Below, piece after piece: positions 32,946-42,769 of a stretch of 64,000 nucleotides of DNA; position 1 is the stretch's first letter; the number at the start of each line of letters is the position of its first letter. The position numbers and the translations under genes are program-made. The notes beneath the pieces were generated by a model, which saw nothing but the letters and a program-made list of their open reading frames with translations, did no database searches and was not told where the DNA came from. Origin of the DNA: CAZLKT01 sp964560205 (GTDB taxonomy: Bacteria > Pseudomonadota > Alphaproteobacteria > Holosporales > Holosporaceae); NCBI GenBank assembly GCA_964560205.1, contig CAZLKT010000002.1, positions 1 to 64,000 on the forward strand, given 5' to 3'.

Positions 32946-34485
32946 CAAATTAAGCATTTCAGAATCTTCTGATCTTTTGAGAAAGCAGATATTGTCGTTT
33001 TCCGAGGAAACAAAAGTAGAAGAAATTGGATTTGTGGTGGCCATTGGTGATGGTATCGCCCATGTGTGGGGTCTCACCCAGATACAAGCAGGAGAAATTG
33101 TAGAATTTGTGTCTACCATATCTCAAGAAAATATTAAGGGAATGGCTCTTAATCTGCAGAAAGATTTAGTGGGCATCATTATTTTTGATGAAGATCGGGG
33201 TATTCGTCAGGGAGATGTGGTGAGAAGAACAAATCTTATCATGGAAACCTCTGTAGGCCTTGGAACATTGGGACGAGTTTTAGATGCCCTTGGAAGACCC
33301 ATAGATGGAAAAGGGCCATTGACTAATGTGGAGCCGGCTCTTCTGGAGCGAGCGGCACCAAGTATCATGGACAGACAATCCATTCATGAGCCCATGCAAA
33401 CAGGGACAAAAGCCATTGATGCTTTGGTACCCATTGGTCGTGGTCAACGAGAGCTCATCATTGGAGACCGTCAAACAGGAAAAACCACCATTACCATTGA
33501 TGCCATTCTCAACCAGAAAATTCTGAACAACCAGGATCCCAAAAATAAAACCATCTGCATTTATGTCAGCATTGGGCAAAAAAAATCCAGCGTGGCACAA
33601 ATCGTAAAACTTTTAGAAAAAAATGGAGCCATGGAGTATTCCATCGTGGTGGCGGCCACTGCATCGGACCCAGCATCCCTACAGTTTCTCGCACCATATA
33701 CAGGATGCGCCCTCGGAGAATATTTCCGAGATCGTGGCATGCATGCTTTAGTCATTTACGATGATCTTTCTAAGCATGCTGTGGCATACAGACAGGTGTC
33801 GCTTCTCCTCCGTCGACCACCGGGGCGAGAGGCATTTCCCGGAGATATTTTTTATATCCACTCACGCCTCTTAGAACGTGCTGCAAAATTGAATGATGCT
33901 TTGGGAGGTGGAAGTCTCACTGCCCTCCCCATTGTAGAAACACAAGGGGGCGATGTCTCTGCCTATATCCCCACAAACATTATTTCCATCACTGATGGAC
34001 AAATTTTCTTAGAGAGCAATCTCTTTCACAAAGGCATGAGGCCCGCCATTAATATTGGACTTTCTGTAAGTCGAGTGGGATCTGCAGCTCAGACAAAAGC
34101 CATGAAGGAAATAGCTGCTCCCCTAAAGCTTGAACTGGCGCAGTACAAAGAACTTCTCTCTTTCTCCATGTTTTCTTCTGACTTAGATGCCATCACTCAG
34201 CGCGCCATCCATCGCGGAGATCGTCTCATGGAAATCTTGAAACAACCGCCCAACCAACCCATCCCCATTTTGCAACAAATTATCAACGTCTTCATAGGAG
34301 TGAATGGATATCTTGACTCCGTTCCCGTAAGTGATGTGGCTCGTTTTCAGGAGGAGGCGTGGCTCATGCTGCAAGAAAAAAATCTGGATTTCTTAAAAAA
34401 ACTTGACCAGACAAAAAAGCTGGATGCAGACATTACCACCGCCCTAAAAACATTTTTGGATCACTTTAAGGAGATTTTTGTCTAA
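32938..34485 (+). CDS. atpA: ATP synthase F1 alpha subunit
   Basis: A 515-residue regulatory nucleotide-binding subunit. VVAIGDGIAHVWGL near the start, Walker A IIGDRQTGKTTI near residue 170, HALVIYDDLSKHAVAYRQVSL and the Arg finger in NIGLSVSRVGSAAQ are all present. Overlaps atpH by eight bases and abuts atpG. Confidence 0.97.
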   Translation: MSDKLSISESSDLLRKQILSFSEETKVEEIGFVVAIGDGIAHVWGLTQIQAGEIVEFVSTISQENIKGMALNLQKDLVGIIIFDEDRGIRQGDVVRRTNLIMETSVGLGTLGRVLDALGRPIDGKGPLTNVEPALLERAAPSIMDRQSIHEPMQTGTKAIDALVPIGRGQRELIIGDRQTGKTTITIDAILNQKILNNQDPKNKTICIYVSIGQKKSSVAQIVKLLEKNGAMEYSIVVAATASDPASLQFLAPYTGCALGEYFRDRGMHALVIYDDLSKHAVAYRQVSLLLRRPPGREAFPGDIFYIHSRLLERAAKLNDALGGGSLTALPIVETQGGDVSAYIPTNIISITDGQIFLESNLFHKGMRPAINIGLSVSRVGSAAQTKAMKEIAAPLKLELAQYKELLSFSMFSSDLDAITQRAIHRGDRLMEILKQPPNQPIPILQQIINVFIGVNGYLDSVPVSDVARFQEEAWLMLQEKNLDFLKKLDQTKKLDADITTALKTFLDHFKEIFV

Positions 34486-35393
34486 TGACCAACTTGAAAG
34501 AACTTCGAACCCGGCAAAAAAGCGTTGCAGCCACCCACAAATTAACCTCTGCCATGATGATGATTTCCCGTGCGCGATTTTCTAAAGTGAAAACTGTGTG
34601 GAAGAAAAGCAAAGATGCTCTTACATTTTTGCAAGACTTAGCTTCTCGCGCCATGTTTCTCTGGGAGGATGCTCAAAACAGCTTTCAGTACGGAGGAGAT
34701 TCACAAGATCTTCCAAAAATGCTCCAAGAGCCAGATCCGTCCCTTCCCATTCTTCTTGTTTTTTGCACATCTGATAAAGGACTCTCTGGGGGATTCAACC
34801 AAAGTTTGACGCAGAAGGCTTATGAATTTCTTGTGGAGAAAGAAAAAAATGGCCAGGAAGTTCATATGATCTTTGTAGGAAAGCAAGGGCTCTCTTTTTT
34901 GCAAAAAGTTTGTAATCCCATGATCATAGAAGTCTTTTCCAAAATCGTGCACTTTCAGTATGAAGAAATTCACCCCATATTGGAGCTTATTTTCTCGCTT
35001 TTTCACGATGCGCATGTGGGGGCATGTTATGTACTCTCGGCTCATTTCAAAAATGCCCTCACGCAAGAACCGCGAGTAGTGCAGTTCCTTCCAGAGATCC
35101 TCACCCCCCATCCAGAAAAAAATCTTTTGCCGGAGGGGGTATTAATGTGCGAACCAAACCCGTATGCTGTTCTTCAAAGCACATTAAATCTTCTCTATCG
35201 AAGCCATTTCTATACACTTATGCAGGAACATGCCCTTAGTGAGCACAGCGCTCGAATGAATGCCATGCATTCCGCCACAGAAAATGCAAAGGAAATTATG
35301 AATACCCTTACTGCCACCTACAATCATCTCCGTCAATCCATCATTACAGAAGAACTCATAGAAGTTATCTCTGGAGCAGAAGCCCTCTCGTAA
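34485..35393 (+). CDS. atpG: ATP synthase F1 gamma subunit
   Basis: AtpG is the rotor shaft of F1. Of 302 residues, the N-terminal helix has MTNLKELRTRQKSVAATHKL, followed by MMMISRARF, and the C-terminal helix has SARMNAMHSATENAKEIM and ITEELIEVISGAEAL. Both helices are the conserved coiled coil. The central Rossmann part (SDKGLSGGFNQSL) is also clear. Overlaps the atpA stop by one base. Confidence 0.95.
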   Translation: MTNLKELRTRQKSVAATHKLTSAMMMISRARFSKVKTVWKKSKDALTFLQDLASRAMFLWEDAQNSFQYGGDSQDLPKMLQEPDPSLPILLVFCTSDKGLSGGFNQSLTQKAYEFLVEKEKNGQEVHMIFVGKQGLSFLQKVCNPMIIEVFSKIVHFQYEEIHPILELIFSLFHDAHVGACYVLSAHFKNALTQEPRVVQFLPEILTPHPEKNLLPEGVLMCEPNPYAVLQSTLNLLYRSHFYTLMQEHALSEHSARMNAMHSATENAKEIMNTLTATYNHLRQSIITEELIEVISGAEALS

Positions 35394-35423
35394 GCAGGAA
35401 ATTTTTATAAAAAGGACGCTATT

Positions 35424-36962
35424 ATGGAAAAAAAACTATTCCCACCACAGAAGAAAACCACCAAAACATCTCCATCAAAAGCCGAAACATCTTCTGCAAA
35501 AAAAGAAGTCATCACAACAGACACATATGCTCCTGGAGAAGTGGTGCAGATTATCGGGGCTGTGGTGGATGTCCAGTTCCCAGAACATATTCCTCAAATT
35601 CTTAATGCTCTGGAATTACAACGGGAAGACGGGAACATTGTCATCCTAGAGGTAGCACAACACCTGGGGGAAAATATTGTACGTACCATTTCCATGGCAT
35701 CCACCGATGGATTGCGAAGAGGATTAAAGGTACAAGACACCGGTGGACCCATTTCTGTTCCCGTAGGACCAGAAACCCTTGGGCGCATCATGAATGTAGT
35801 GGGACAGCCCATTGACAATGGCCCTCCCGTCGAAACAAAGGAAAAGTGGCCCATTCACCGGTTGCCCCCTCCCTTTGTGGACCAGTCCACAGATGTCCAA
35901 CCTCTGGTCACCGGCATTAAAGTCATTGATCTGCTTGCGCCCTATTCTCTGGGTGGAAAAGTGGGCCTTTTCGGAGGAGCCGGCGTTGGAAAAACAGTAC
36001 TTATCACAGAGCTCATCAATAATATTGCAAAGGCCTATGGTGGGTATTCCGTATTTGTTGGTGTCGGGGAACGTAGCAGAGAAGGAAATGATTTATATCA
36101 CGAAATGATTCAATCCAATGTCATTCAACCTGGCGGCAAATCAAAAGCAGCGTTGGTCTTTGGTCAAATGAACGAACCCCCAGGTGCCAGAGCTCGAGTG
36201 GCGCTTTCAGGCCTCACCCTCGCAGAGTATTTTCGAGACACAGAAGGCAAGGATGTTTTGCTTTTCATCGATAACATCTTTCGTTTTACCCAAGCTGGTG
36301 CTGAAATCTCCGCATTGCTCGGACGCATTCCCTCCGCTGTGGGGTACCAATCGACCTTGGCCAAAGAAATGGGAGATTTGCAAGAACGCATCACCAGCAC
36401 CCTCCATGGATCCATCACCAGCATCCAAGCAGTATATGTGCCAGCAGACGACCTCACGGACCCTGCGCCTGCCACATCCTTCTCACACTTAGACTCCACC
36501 ACAGTCCTGAGCAGGAGCATTGTGGAGCTTGGTATCTACCCTGCGGTGGATCCTCTGGAATCCTCCTCTCGCATTTTGGATCCCCTGGTGGTGGGAGAAG
36601 AACACTATAACACAGCGCGAGAGGTGCAGCGTATGTTGCAAGCGCAAAAATCTTTGCAAGATATCATTGCTATTTTGGGCATGAATGAACTCTCTGAGGA
36701 AGATAAACTTCTTGTGTCTCGTGCACGAAAAATTCAAAGATTTCTTTCCCAGCCTTTTCATGTGGCAGAAGTTTTCACCGGAAACCCGGGTGTCTTCATT
36801 CCTTTGGAAAAAACCATCCAAGGATTCAAAAAAATCATCGAAGGTGAGTGTGATCATGTGCCAGAGGCAGCATTCTACATGGTGGGCACCTTGGAAGATG
36901 CGTTGGAAAAAGCAGATCGTCTGTCCAGAGAGGGCACACTGCATAAAAGTGCCACTGCATGA
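35424..36962 (+). CDS. atpD: ATP synthase F1 beta subunit
   Basis: Catalytic subunit, 512 residues. Walker A GLFGGAGVGKTVLI, GERSREGNDLYHEM with the catalytic Glu, LLFIDNIFRFTQAG and the DELSEED region as MNELSEEDKLLV. A Lys/Thr/Ser-rich extension of about 35 residues precedes GEVVQIIGAVVDVQFPE; such extensions occur in other alphaproteobacteria. A ribosome site AAAAGGA precedes the ATG. Overlaps atpC by four bases. Confidence 0.97.
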   Translation: MEKKLFPPQKKTTKTSPSKAETSSAKKEVITTDTYAPGEVVQIIGAVVDVQFPEHIPQILNALELQREDGNIVILEVAQHLGENIVRTISMASTDGLRRGLKVQDTGGPISVPVGPETLGRIMNVVGQPIDNGPPVETKEKWPIHRLPPPFVDQSTDVQPLVTGIKVIDLLAPYSLGGKVGLFGGAGVGKTVLITELINNIAKAYGGYSVFVGVGERSREGNDLYHEMIQSNVIQPGGKSKAALVFGQMNEPPGARARVALSGLTLAEYFRDTEGKDVLLFIDNIFRFTQAGAEISALLGRIPSAVGYQSTLAKEMGDLQERITSTLHGSITSIQAVYVPADDLTDPAPATSFSHLDSTTVLSRSIVELGIYPAVDPLESSSRILDPLVVGEEHYNTAREVQRMLQAQKSLQDIIAILGMNELSEEDKLLVSRARKIQRFLSQPFHVAEVFTGNPGVFIPLEKTIQGFKKIIEGECDHVPEAAFYMVGTLEDALEKADRLSREGTLHKSATA

Positions 36963-37309
36963 CCAGCAGCAGCACTACCATGGTGGACACACAACACCTT
37001 TTTTCTTGTCGCATTTTAACATGTGAAGACGTGCTTTTTGCAGGCGATGTGTTCTCTGTCACTCTCCCTGGAGAAAATGGAGAGTTCATGGTTCACAAAA
37101 ATCATGCCCCAGAAATGAATGCTTTATCCCATGGGTTGTGCACCATTGAGCAAGAAAATCATCACAAAGTGTATTTCTTTATTTTTGGTGGCGTGTCTTT
37201 TTCCTCTACAGAGAAAACAGATATTTTTGTCACTCGTGGCTCCCTCATGCACAATGTCACAGAGGACAGCCTTGCAACCGCCTTGCAACATTTTCAAGAA
37301 AGTGTCTAA
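36959..37309 (+). CDS. atpC: ATP synthase F1 epsilon subunit, short
   Basis: A 116-residue product matching the N-terminal beta-sandwich of epsilon: LFAGDVFSVTLPGENGEFMVHKNHAP and VFFIFGGVSF. The C-terminal helical hairpin that inhibits ATP hydrolysis in many bacteria is almost lacking. Known short epsilons still couple rotation, so inhibition may be weak here (inference). Its start overlaps atpD. No terminator with a T tract was seen after it. Confidence 0.85.
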   Translation: MTSSSTTMVDTQHLFSCRILTCEDVLFAGDVFSVTLPGENGEFMVHKNHAPEMNALSHGLCTIEQENHHKVYFFIFGGVSFSSTEKTDIFVTRGSLMHNVTEDSLATALQHFQESV

Positions 37310-37391
37310 AGATTATTCATGAGCACATTTTTTGAGGATGTTTTTGTGACCACATCCACCCATTCCCTCTTTCTTATTTTTGTACCTCTTC

Positions 37392-37397
37392 TATAAT
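37392..37397 (+). promoter_or_regulatory. Candidate -10 box of tRNA-Gly
   Basis: TATAAT lies nine bases before the tRNA. The -35 is not clear (CTTTCT at a 17-base spacing is the best, and poor). Confidence 0.4.
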
Positions 37398-37406
37398 GAA
37401 AGGAGT

Positions 37407-37482
37407 GCGGGCGTAGCTCAGTTGGTAGAGCACAACCTTCCCAAGGTTGGGGTCGAGGGTTCGAACCCCTTCGCCCGCTCCA
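37407..37482 (+). tRNA. tRNA-Gly (anticodon CCC)
   Basis: A 76-base cloverleaf with a GCGGGCG/CGCCCGC acceptor stem, TAGCTCAGTTGGTAGAGC D arm, anticodon stem CAACC/GGTTG around TTCCCAA (anticodon CCC, reading GGG), TTCGAAC T loop and encoded CCA. The asd reading frame on the opposite strand runs into it and stops within it. Confidence 0.95.
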
Positions 37483-38482
37483 AAAGGTGGGACAGATACA
37501 TGGCACTTTCCACAATATCCGTGGCCGCACCTCTGCGAAGATTATCCGTGGTCGCCCACACGTGAAAATGGTAAGGAGCAGCTTTATGTATTCTCCCCAG
37601 CCACACCATATCAGATCCTAAAATTTCTGCAGGAGTAGGCACCCCATCCTTTTCCCAAAAACACAAGCCATAGCCTTTTTTCAAAGCGCTGTGAAATTCT
37701 TCCAGGCTCATGTCTTTCTGCACCTGTATCCATACTGAAATGCCATGACCTTGCAACGTAGGAACTCTCACAGATGTCACAAAAAGGGCCAAAGGATATT
37801 CCAAAATTTTCTGCACCTCCTGACAAACTTTTTGCTCTTCAGAGGTGATACCCGATACCCCTAAAGAGCCCACAAGGGGGATGGCATTAAATGCTGGAGT
37901 ATGGGGAAAAGATGGTGAATAGGGAAATTGTCCGGAGGCAACGGCCACATGTTCTTCCGTGAGAAAAACAGCAGTATCATGGCACAACTCCTTCATGGCT
38001 TGATGGCCAGCACCAGAAGCGGACTGATAGGTAGCCACATGAATTGCACGAATGCTGAAGGATAACAGAGGAGAAAGTACCATGGAAAGAGGAACGGCAA
38101 TGCAGTTTCCATGGGCATAAAGTTTCTGCTCCAGAGTAATGCGAGAAGCATTCAGGGGAGGAACAATAAGTGGAACCTGGGGATCTGTTCGATATGCAGA
38201 ACTGGAGTCCAAAAGAAAAACCTTTCCTTCCTGAAGAAGCTGTGGAATATATTTTTTCGACACATCATCTTCTGTTGTGAAAAGACACACCTCATCATGC
38301 TCCCATTCTTTTTCCTCAAAATCCTTCACAACCCATGTATGTTCTCCCAAGAAAACAGGTGTGCCCTTGGATCTCGACGATGCAATAAGGGTAATGGCTT
38401 CGGGAGGAACACCTCGCTTCACAAGCCCCTCAAGGGCACATCGTCCAACGTTTCCTGTTGCTCCTACAATGGTATATTTCAT
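37418..38482 (-). CDS. asd: Aspartate-semialdehyde dehydrogenase
   Basis: Asd reduces beta-aspartyl phosphate to the semialdehyde for lysine, threonine, methionine and diaminopimelate. Of 354 residues, the NADP loop YTIVGATGNVG is at the start, the catalytic Cys is in AHGNCIAVPL, and VATYQSASGAGHQAM and RVPTLQGHGISVWIQ are conserved. The natural C-terminus is TTDNLRRGAATDIVES; the last 20 or so residues (LERAKGFEPSTPTLGRLCS) are read from the antisense strand of tRNA-Gly. GGGAGAGAG precedes the ATG. It lies last in the glyQ-glyS-asd run. Confidence 0.92.
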   Translation of the reverse strand: MKYTIVGATGNVGRCALEGLVKRGVPPEAITLIASSRSKGTPVFLGEHTWVVKDFEEKEWEHDEVCLFTTEDDVSKKYIPQLLQEGKVFLLDSSSAYRTDPQVPLIVPPLNASRITLEQKLYAHGNCIAVPLSMVLSPLLSFSIRAIHVATYQSASGAGHQAMKELCHDTAVFLTEEHVAVASGQFPYSPSFPHTPAFNAIPLVGSLGVSGITSEEQKVCQEVQKILEYPLALFVTSVRVPTLQGHGISVWIQVQKDMSLEEFHSALKKGYGLCFWEKDGVPTPAEILGSDMVWLGRIHKAAPYHFHVWATTDNLRRGAATDIVESAMYLSHLLERAKGFEPSTPTLGRLCSTN

Positions 38483-38494
38483 GACTCTCTCCCT

Positions 38495-40618
38495 TTATAA
38501 AATATGCAACACGCCCATGGGTTGCAAAAATGCGATGACAGATGCAAGAAGCTGAAGGCGCTGCTTCTGGTGAGGGGCCTCCATAATGCGCACCGTATCC
38601 ATAAAGATATTCATGTGCTCTGTGAGGGCACGTATTTTTTCCATGCACACATCTTCTCTTTTCTCAATGCCCTCAAAAAAGTTCGCCTTCTCTTGCAAAA
38701 GTTCCCAGATCTTGTGCTCCACCTCATGCTGGAATTGAGAAGGATCACACGCGGCATCTGTGTCATGCACCGATCCCTCTTGAGAAACCAACGCATAAAC
38801 GCGTTTATATGCTGCCAAAAAATCCCGCCCATGAGGGGTTTCAAAAACTTTCTTCAGAAAAATGGCCCGTTCCCTCATACACTGCATGGACATCCCTGCA
38901 ATGCTCTTCATCTCAAGAACCGCGCGTACATACATACTCTCTATACCAGCTTTCTGCAACACATACTGTAACCGCTCCCACAAAAACTGTCGAAGATCAT
39001 CAAAGGAGATATCTCCTTGCAAAAATCCTTGATGCTGATAGGCCTTGTGACTCGCTTCTATCCATGGATCAAGAAAAAAAGGCTCCGTCTGAAGCAAACA
39101 CAACCGTATAAAACCATAAGCTGCCCTTCGAAGAGCCAGAGGATCCTTTGATCCAGAAGGGGCACGACCAATGGCAAAAAAACCCACCAACGTGTCCAAA
39201 CGATCCATAAGACCAATTTTTCTGCCAAGCTCTTCTGGGGGAGGAGAGGTCATACTCTCTCCTTGGGGCCAATAATGATCTTCTATGGCCTGAGCCACAT
39301 CATGGGGCACGCCATCTGCCTCTGCACAATATTTCCCCATGACGCCTTGTAAAGTAGGAAACTCCCCCACCACTTCCGTGGCAAGGTCTGCTTTGCACAG
39401 ACGCGCAGCCTGAGCAAGCTTTTTCTTCTCTTCCTCCATGGACCCCAAAAGCGGAGCAAGCTTTTCTAAGCGCTGTACCTTGTGCAAAAGCGACCCCAGT
39501 CCATCAAAAAATAAACGCTGCTCTAAAAATGTGTTATAAAACTCCAAAGGCTTTTTACGATCCTTTGTCCAAAAAAAGAGGGCATCTTCCAACCGTGCAT
39601 GAATAACTCTCTCATACCCACTCTTGACGGCATCAGAAGGAGCACACATATGAGTCACAACCACAAAATGCGGTGCCAAGGCATTGGTTCTCTGACATCG
39701 CATGGGAAAAGCTCGTTGATGATGACAGATGGCAGTGATCATAAGTTCCTCTGGCAGGAAAGGAGGCAAAAATTTCTTCTCCACATCACCTCGAAGGCAG
39801 ACGGGCCACTCTGCAAGCCCCACCACTTCTGAAAGTAGCTTCTCTTTCGCATCATGACCTAAGAAATGCGTACAGCCCACCGCATCCATCATATCTTTGA
39901 GTTGTGTCTCAATGGAATGCCTTCGTGCCACAGGGCATAAAAGCACATAGTTTTCCCTCAAAAGATCTTCATACTCATCAACGGAAGGCACAGAAAGTGG
40001 AGTGGAAAAGGTTTTTTCACCCGTTCTCCAAAAAGCTGCCAAGGGGTGACCTTCTGTAAGGCATCCAGAAGAAATCTTCACGCCTTCAGCATCCCACACC
40101 CAAGGAATAAGCTCCTTTCCATACAGGCACAGGATTTTTCGAATGGGACGCACCCATGTGGTGCGCTTTTTCGTTCCATCTTCTCTATGGGGCCCCCACA
40201 CCATATCTTTGGGCCAAAAAAATGACTGAAGAAGGGATGCGCTGAACTCTGCGAGGCTTTCCTTCAATGATGTCTCCGGAGGCGTATGCGATACAAACCA
40301 AAAAAGACCTTTGGGGGTTTCTTTTGTATAACATTGCTCTCTGGAGACACCCCATGTGCGACAAAACATCACCACAGTTTCCTCAGGAGCCTTTGCTGAC
40401 GGCCCCTTTTTTTCCACAGCACATGAAGGCGCTTTTGTAGCACCCCTCAAAACACACACAAGACGCTTTGGTGTCACATAGGTGAGCACCTTGTTGTACA
40501 TAATGTAATAGTCTTGTGCTTTCTCCATGGCGAGCTGGGCCAACTGCTTTTGTGCGCTCTCTTGAAAACGTGCAGGAATTTCTTCAGAAAAAATTTCCAA
40601 CAAAAAATCAGTGGACAT
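38495..40618 (-). CDS. glyS: Glycyl-tRNA synthetase beta subunit
   Basis: The 707-residue beta chain of the alpha2-beta2 type glycyl-tRNA synthetase, which binds tRNA. Visible blocks are DFLLEIFSEEIPARFQ at the start, TYVTPKRLVCVLRG, LMDRLDTLVGFFAIGRAPSG and DPLALRRAAYGFIRL. The ATG at 40618 follows AAAGGA and overlaps glyQ by 11 bases. It charges the neighbouring tRNA-Gly. Confidence 0.95.
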   Translation of the reverse strand: MSTDFLLEIFSEEIPARFQESAQKQLAQLAMEKAQDYYIMYNKVLTYVTPKRLVCVLRGATKAPSCAVEKKGPSAKAPEETVVMFCRTWGVSREQCYTKETPKGLFWFVSHTPPETSLKESLAEFSASLLQSFFWPKDMVWGPHREDGTKKRTTWVRPIRKILCLYGKELIPWVWDAEGVKISSGCLTEGHPLAAFWRTGEKTFSTPLSVPSVDEYEDLLRENYVLLCPVARRHSIETQLKDMMDAVGCTHFLGHDAKEKLLSEVVGLAEWPVCLRGDVEKKFLPPFLPEELMITAICHHQRAFPMRCQRTNALAPHFVVVTHMCAPSDAVKSGYERVIHARLEDALFFWTKDRKKPLEFYNTFLEQRLFFDGLGSLLHKVQRLEKLAPLLGSMEEEKKKLAQAARLCKADLATEVVGEFPTLQGVMGKYCAEADGVPHDVAQAIEDHYWPQGESMTSPPPEELGRKIGLMDRLDTLVGFFAIGRAPSGSKDPLALRRAAYGFIRLCLLQTEPFFLDPWIEASHKAYQHQGFLQGDISFDDLRQFLWERLQYVLQKAGIESMYVRAVLEMKSIAGMSMQCMRERAIFLKKVFETPHGRDFLAAYKRVYALVSQEGSVHDTDAACDPSQFQHEVEHKIWELLQEKANFFEGIEKREDVCMEKIRALTEHMNIFMDTVRIMEAPHQKQRLQLLASVIAFLQPMGVLHIL

Positions 40619-41525
40619 GGTGGATTCCTTTTTCATCATTCATTTCTTGGCGCATCCATTCCGTACAACAGATATGGGCAACTTCCCGCACACGCTGAAT
40701 GCAACGAGCACGTTGGGCTACACTTAACGCTCCCCTGGCATCCAACATGTTAAAAGCATGACTAGAGGCAATACATGCTTCATAGGCTGGCACAATGAGC
40801 CCCCTTTCTAGTAAGCTCTTACATGTGTGCAAGGATTTTTCAAAATCATCGGATAAGGAGTCGAGGGCAGAGTGCTCCAGATACCAGGAGGAAAACTCTC
40901 GTTCATTATGGAGAAAAAGATCTCCATAGGTATAACTGTAGGGCGTGCCAGGGAAGTTCCAGCACAAATCAAAAACTGATTTCTTTTCTTGAATGCTGAG
41001 GGCAAGGCGTTCCATACCATAGGTAAGTTCTGCAGAAACAGGATTGCACGCAATACCACCCACCTGCTGAAAATAAGTGAACTGCAGCACCTCCATGCCG
41101 TCCAACCACACCTCCCATCCCACACCAGCCGCACCTAAAGTGGGACTTTCCCAATCATCCTCCACAAAACGAATATCATGATGCCATATATCCACGCCAA
41201 TGGCCACAAAGCTTTCCAGAAGAAGATGGCGTACATCATCCGGAGCAGGCTTGAGAATAACCTGAAACTGATGGAATTTTTGCAGACGATTAGGGTTGTC
41301 ACCATAGCGTCCATCTCCTGGACGTCGTGATGGCTGCACATATGCCACGCGACGACATTTTTTTCCCAAGGTCCATAAAACCGTGGCAGGGTGGAAGGTA
41401 CCCGCCCCCATGGGCATATCATACGGCTGTAAAATAACGCAATCTTGCTGTGCCCAATAAGACGACAGGAGAAAGCAAAGATTCTGAAAAGATGTGTCCC
41501 GCCGAGAGCACTGAAGCCCAGTCAT
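40608..41525 (-). CDS. glyQ: Glycyl-tRNA synthetase alpha subunit
   Basis: Catalytic alpha chain, 305 residues. YWAQQDCVILQPYDMPMGAG, YVQPSRRPGDGRYGDNPNRL and LTYGMERLAL are the class II signatures of this subunit. The ATG at 41525 lies two bases after the stop of popZ. Forms one unit with glyS. Confidence 0.96.
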   Translation of the reverse strand: MTGLQCSRRDTSFQNLCFLLSSYWAQQDCVILQPYDMPMGAGTFHPATVLWTLGKKCRRVAYVQPSRRPGDGRYGDNPNRLQKFHQFQVILKPAPDDVRHLLLESFVAIGVDIWHHDIRFVEDDWESPTLGAAGVGWEVWLDGMEVLQFTYFQQVGGIACNPVSAELTYGMERLALSIQEKKSVFDLCWNFPGTPYSYTYGDLFLHNEREFSSWYLEHSALDSLSDDFEKSLHTCKSLLERGLIVPAYEACIASSHAFNMLDARGALSVAQRARCIQRVREVAHICCTEWMRQEMNDEKGIHHVH

Positions 41526-41527
41526 CG

Positions 41528-42475
41528 TCAACGTCTCATGTCTTTTTGAGAAGAACGTACCTCATCTCGCATGGATTGTAAATGAGCATCTATACATTCC
41601 TTTACCATGGTGGACAAATTCTGTTCCAGCCATGTGCGCACAAGGGGGGGAAGCACATGAGCCATATAAGTTGCCATGGACTTTTCAAAGGTGGATTTAA
41701 GCAAAGAAGGAATGGCTTTCTCCATGTACTGTGCCACATTTTTTTCCATCTCTTGCACCAAGAGAGGCTGCACAAGATGAGCCACGAAATCTTCTAAAGT
41801 CGGACCCGATGAGCTTGTGTGGCGGGGTTGAGAAGAGTCAGAAGTGGATGAAGCCGACGTATGTGAATTACCTCCCATAGGATTCTCACCTGTTCGCACT
41901 GCGTCCAAAAAGGATGAAACCGAACCGATGACATCTTTCATCATGGGAGAAGAAAAGAATGAGGATGCCTCACTGGTCTTCGGTGATGGCTCTTGATATT
42001 CTCCATGGTCTCTGGAATGGTGAGCATCGGACCCAGAAGATGAAAAAGGAGAGGAGCCAGAGCCGGCTGATGATGATGTGGAGAAGGTATCTCTCTCAGA
42101 TACAACATCCTCTTCCTTACATTCATTATCAATGGACTGCCAAAGAGGGACCGTGTCCTCTTGTTCTTCGCTTTGTACTGGATGTGTTAAATAAATGATG
42201 TTCTCTCCAGTCTCTTTCATGACGGATGACTCGGACGGGGAGGAAGAAGAAGAAGAGGAAGAGGAAGAGGAAGAAGAAGAGGAAGGGAAGTTTTCAAAAC
42301 GAGCATGATCCTCTTTGGCAAAGTCACCTCTTTTTGGCTCTTTTACATCAGAATCATTTTTTTCCTCTAAAGATGACTCATACACAAGACGTCGTATGGA
42401 GGCAAGAATGTCATCAATACTCTCCTCTGGGATTTGTTCTTCTTCAGAGATTTGTAATACCTTTTCTTCATCCAT
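41528..42475 (-). CDS. popZ: PopZ/DUF2497 polar organising protein
   Basis: A 315-residue protein of the alphaproteobacterial PopZ family, which forms condensates at cell poles and tethers the chromosome origin. The N-terminal helix ESIDDILASIRRLVYE and the C-terminal helices PTLEDFVAHLVQPLLVQEME and PPLVRTWLEQNLSTMV are the two conserved parts. The linker between is disordered, acidic and Ser-rich and holds a run of about 15 Ser encoded by a TCC/TCT microsatellite (plus strand 42238-42290). Its place between tolC and an aminoacyl-tRNA synthetase gene is the usual one, though there it is often valS. Confidence 0.85.
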   Translation of the reverse strand: MDEEKVLQISEEEQIPEESIDDILASIRRLVYESSLEEKNDSDVKEPKRGDFAKEDHARFENFPSSSSSSSSSSSSSSSPSESSVMKETGENIIYLTHPVQSEEQEDTVPLWQSIDNECKEEDVVSERDTFSTSSSAGSGSSPFSSSGSDAHHSRDHGEYQEPSPKTSEASSFFSSPMMKDVIGSVSSFLDAVRTGENPMGGNSHTSASSTSDSSQPRHTSSSGPTLEDFVAHLVQPLLVQEMEKNVAQYMEKAIPSLLKSTFEKSMATYMAHVLPPLVRTWLEQNLSTMVKECIDAHLQSMRDEVRSSQKDMRR

Positions 42476-42485
42476 ACTCCCTCCT

Positions 42486-42686
42486 TCATTGTGATGCTAT
42501 GGTCTGGATCACAGAAACGTCGTCAATGATATCATAAGAACGCGCTCTCTCGAATATTTTTCCTTCAGAAAACGGCCCATACCACTTATTGTGATGCTTT
42601 TTTATAAAGATCACAAGAACATCAGGAGTAATATCACTCATAAATGCAGTTTTTTTGAGAAAACCTGTCTTTTCAAAAATGAACAA
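42486..42686 (-). CDS. Small open reading frame before popZ
   Basis: A 66-codon frame beginning at TTG, or 51 codons from the ATG at 42641 (MSDITPDVLVIFIKKHHNKW). It sits 10 bases before popZ and after tolC. The sequence looks protein-like (YGPFSEGKIFERARSYDIID), but no ribosome site fits either start. It may be a real small protein or a remnant. Function unknown. Confidence 0.4.
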   Translation of the reverse strand: MFIFEKTGFLKKTAFMSDITPDVLVIFIKKHHNKWYGPFSEGKIFERARSYDIIDDVSVIQTIASQ

Positions 42687-42769
42687 CCCCTTTGTATTCT
42701 TTCTTTTATGATGAACTCCCCTTTCCGAAATCTGCCCACGAGGCTCATAGAAGAGCTTTGAAGAAATTT

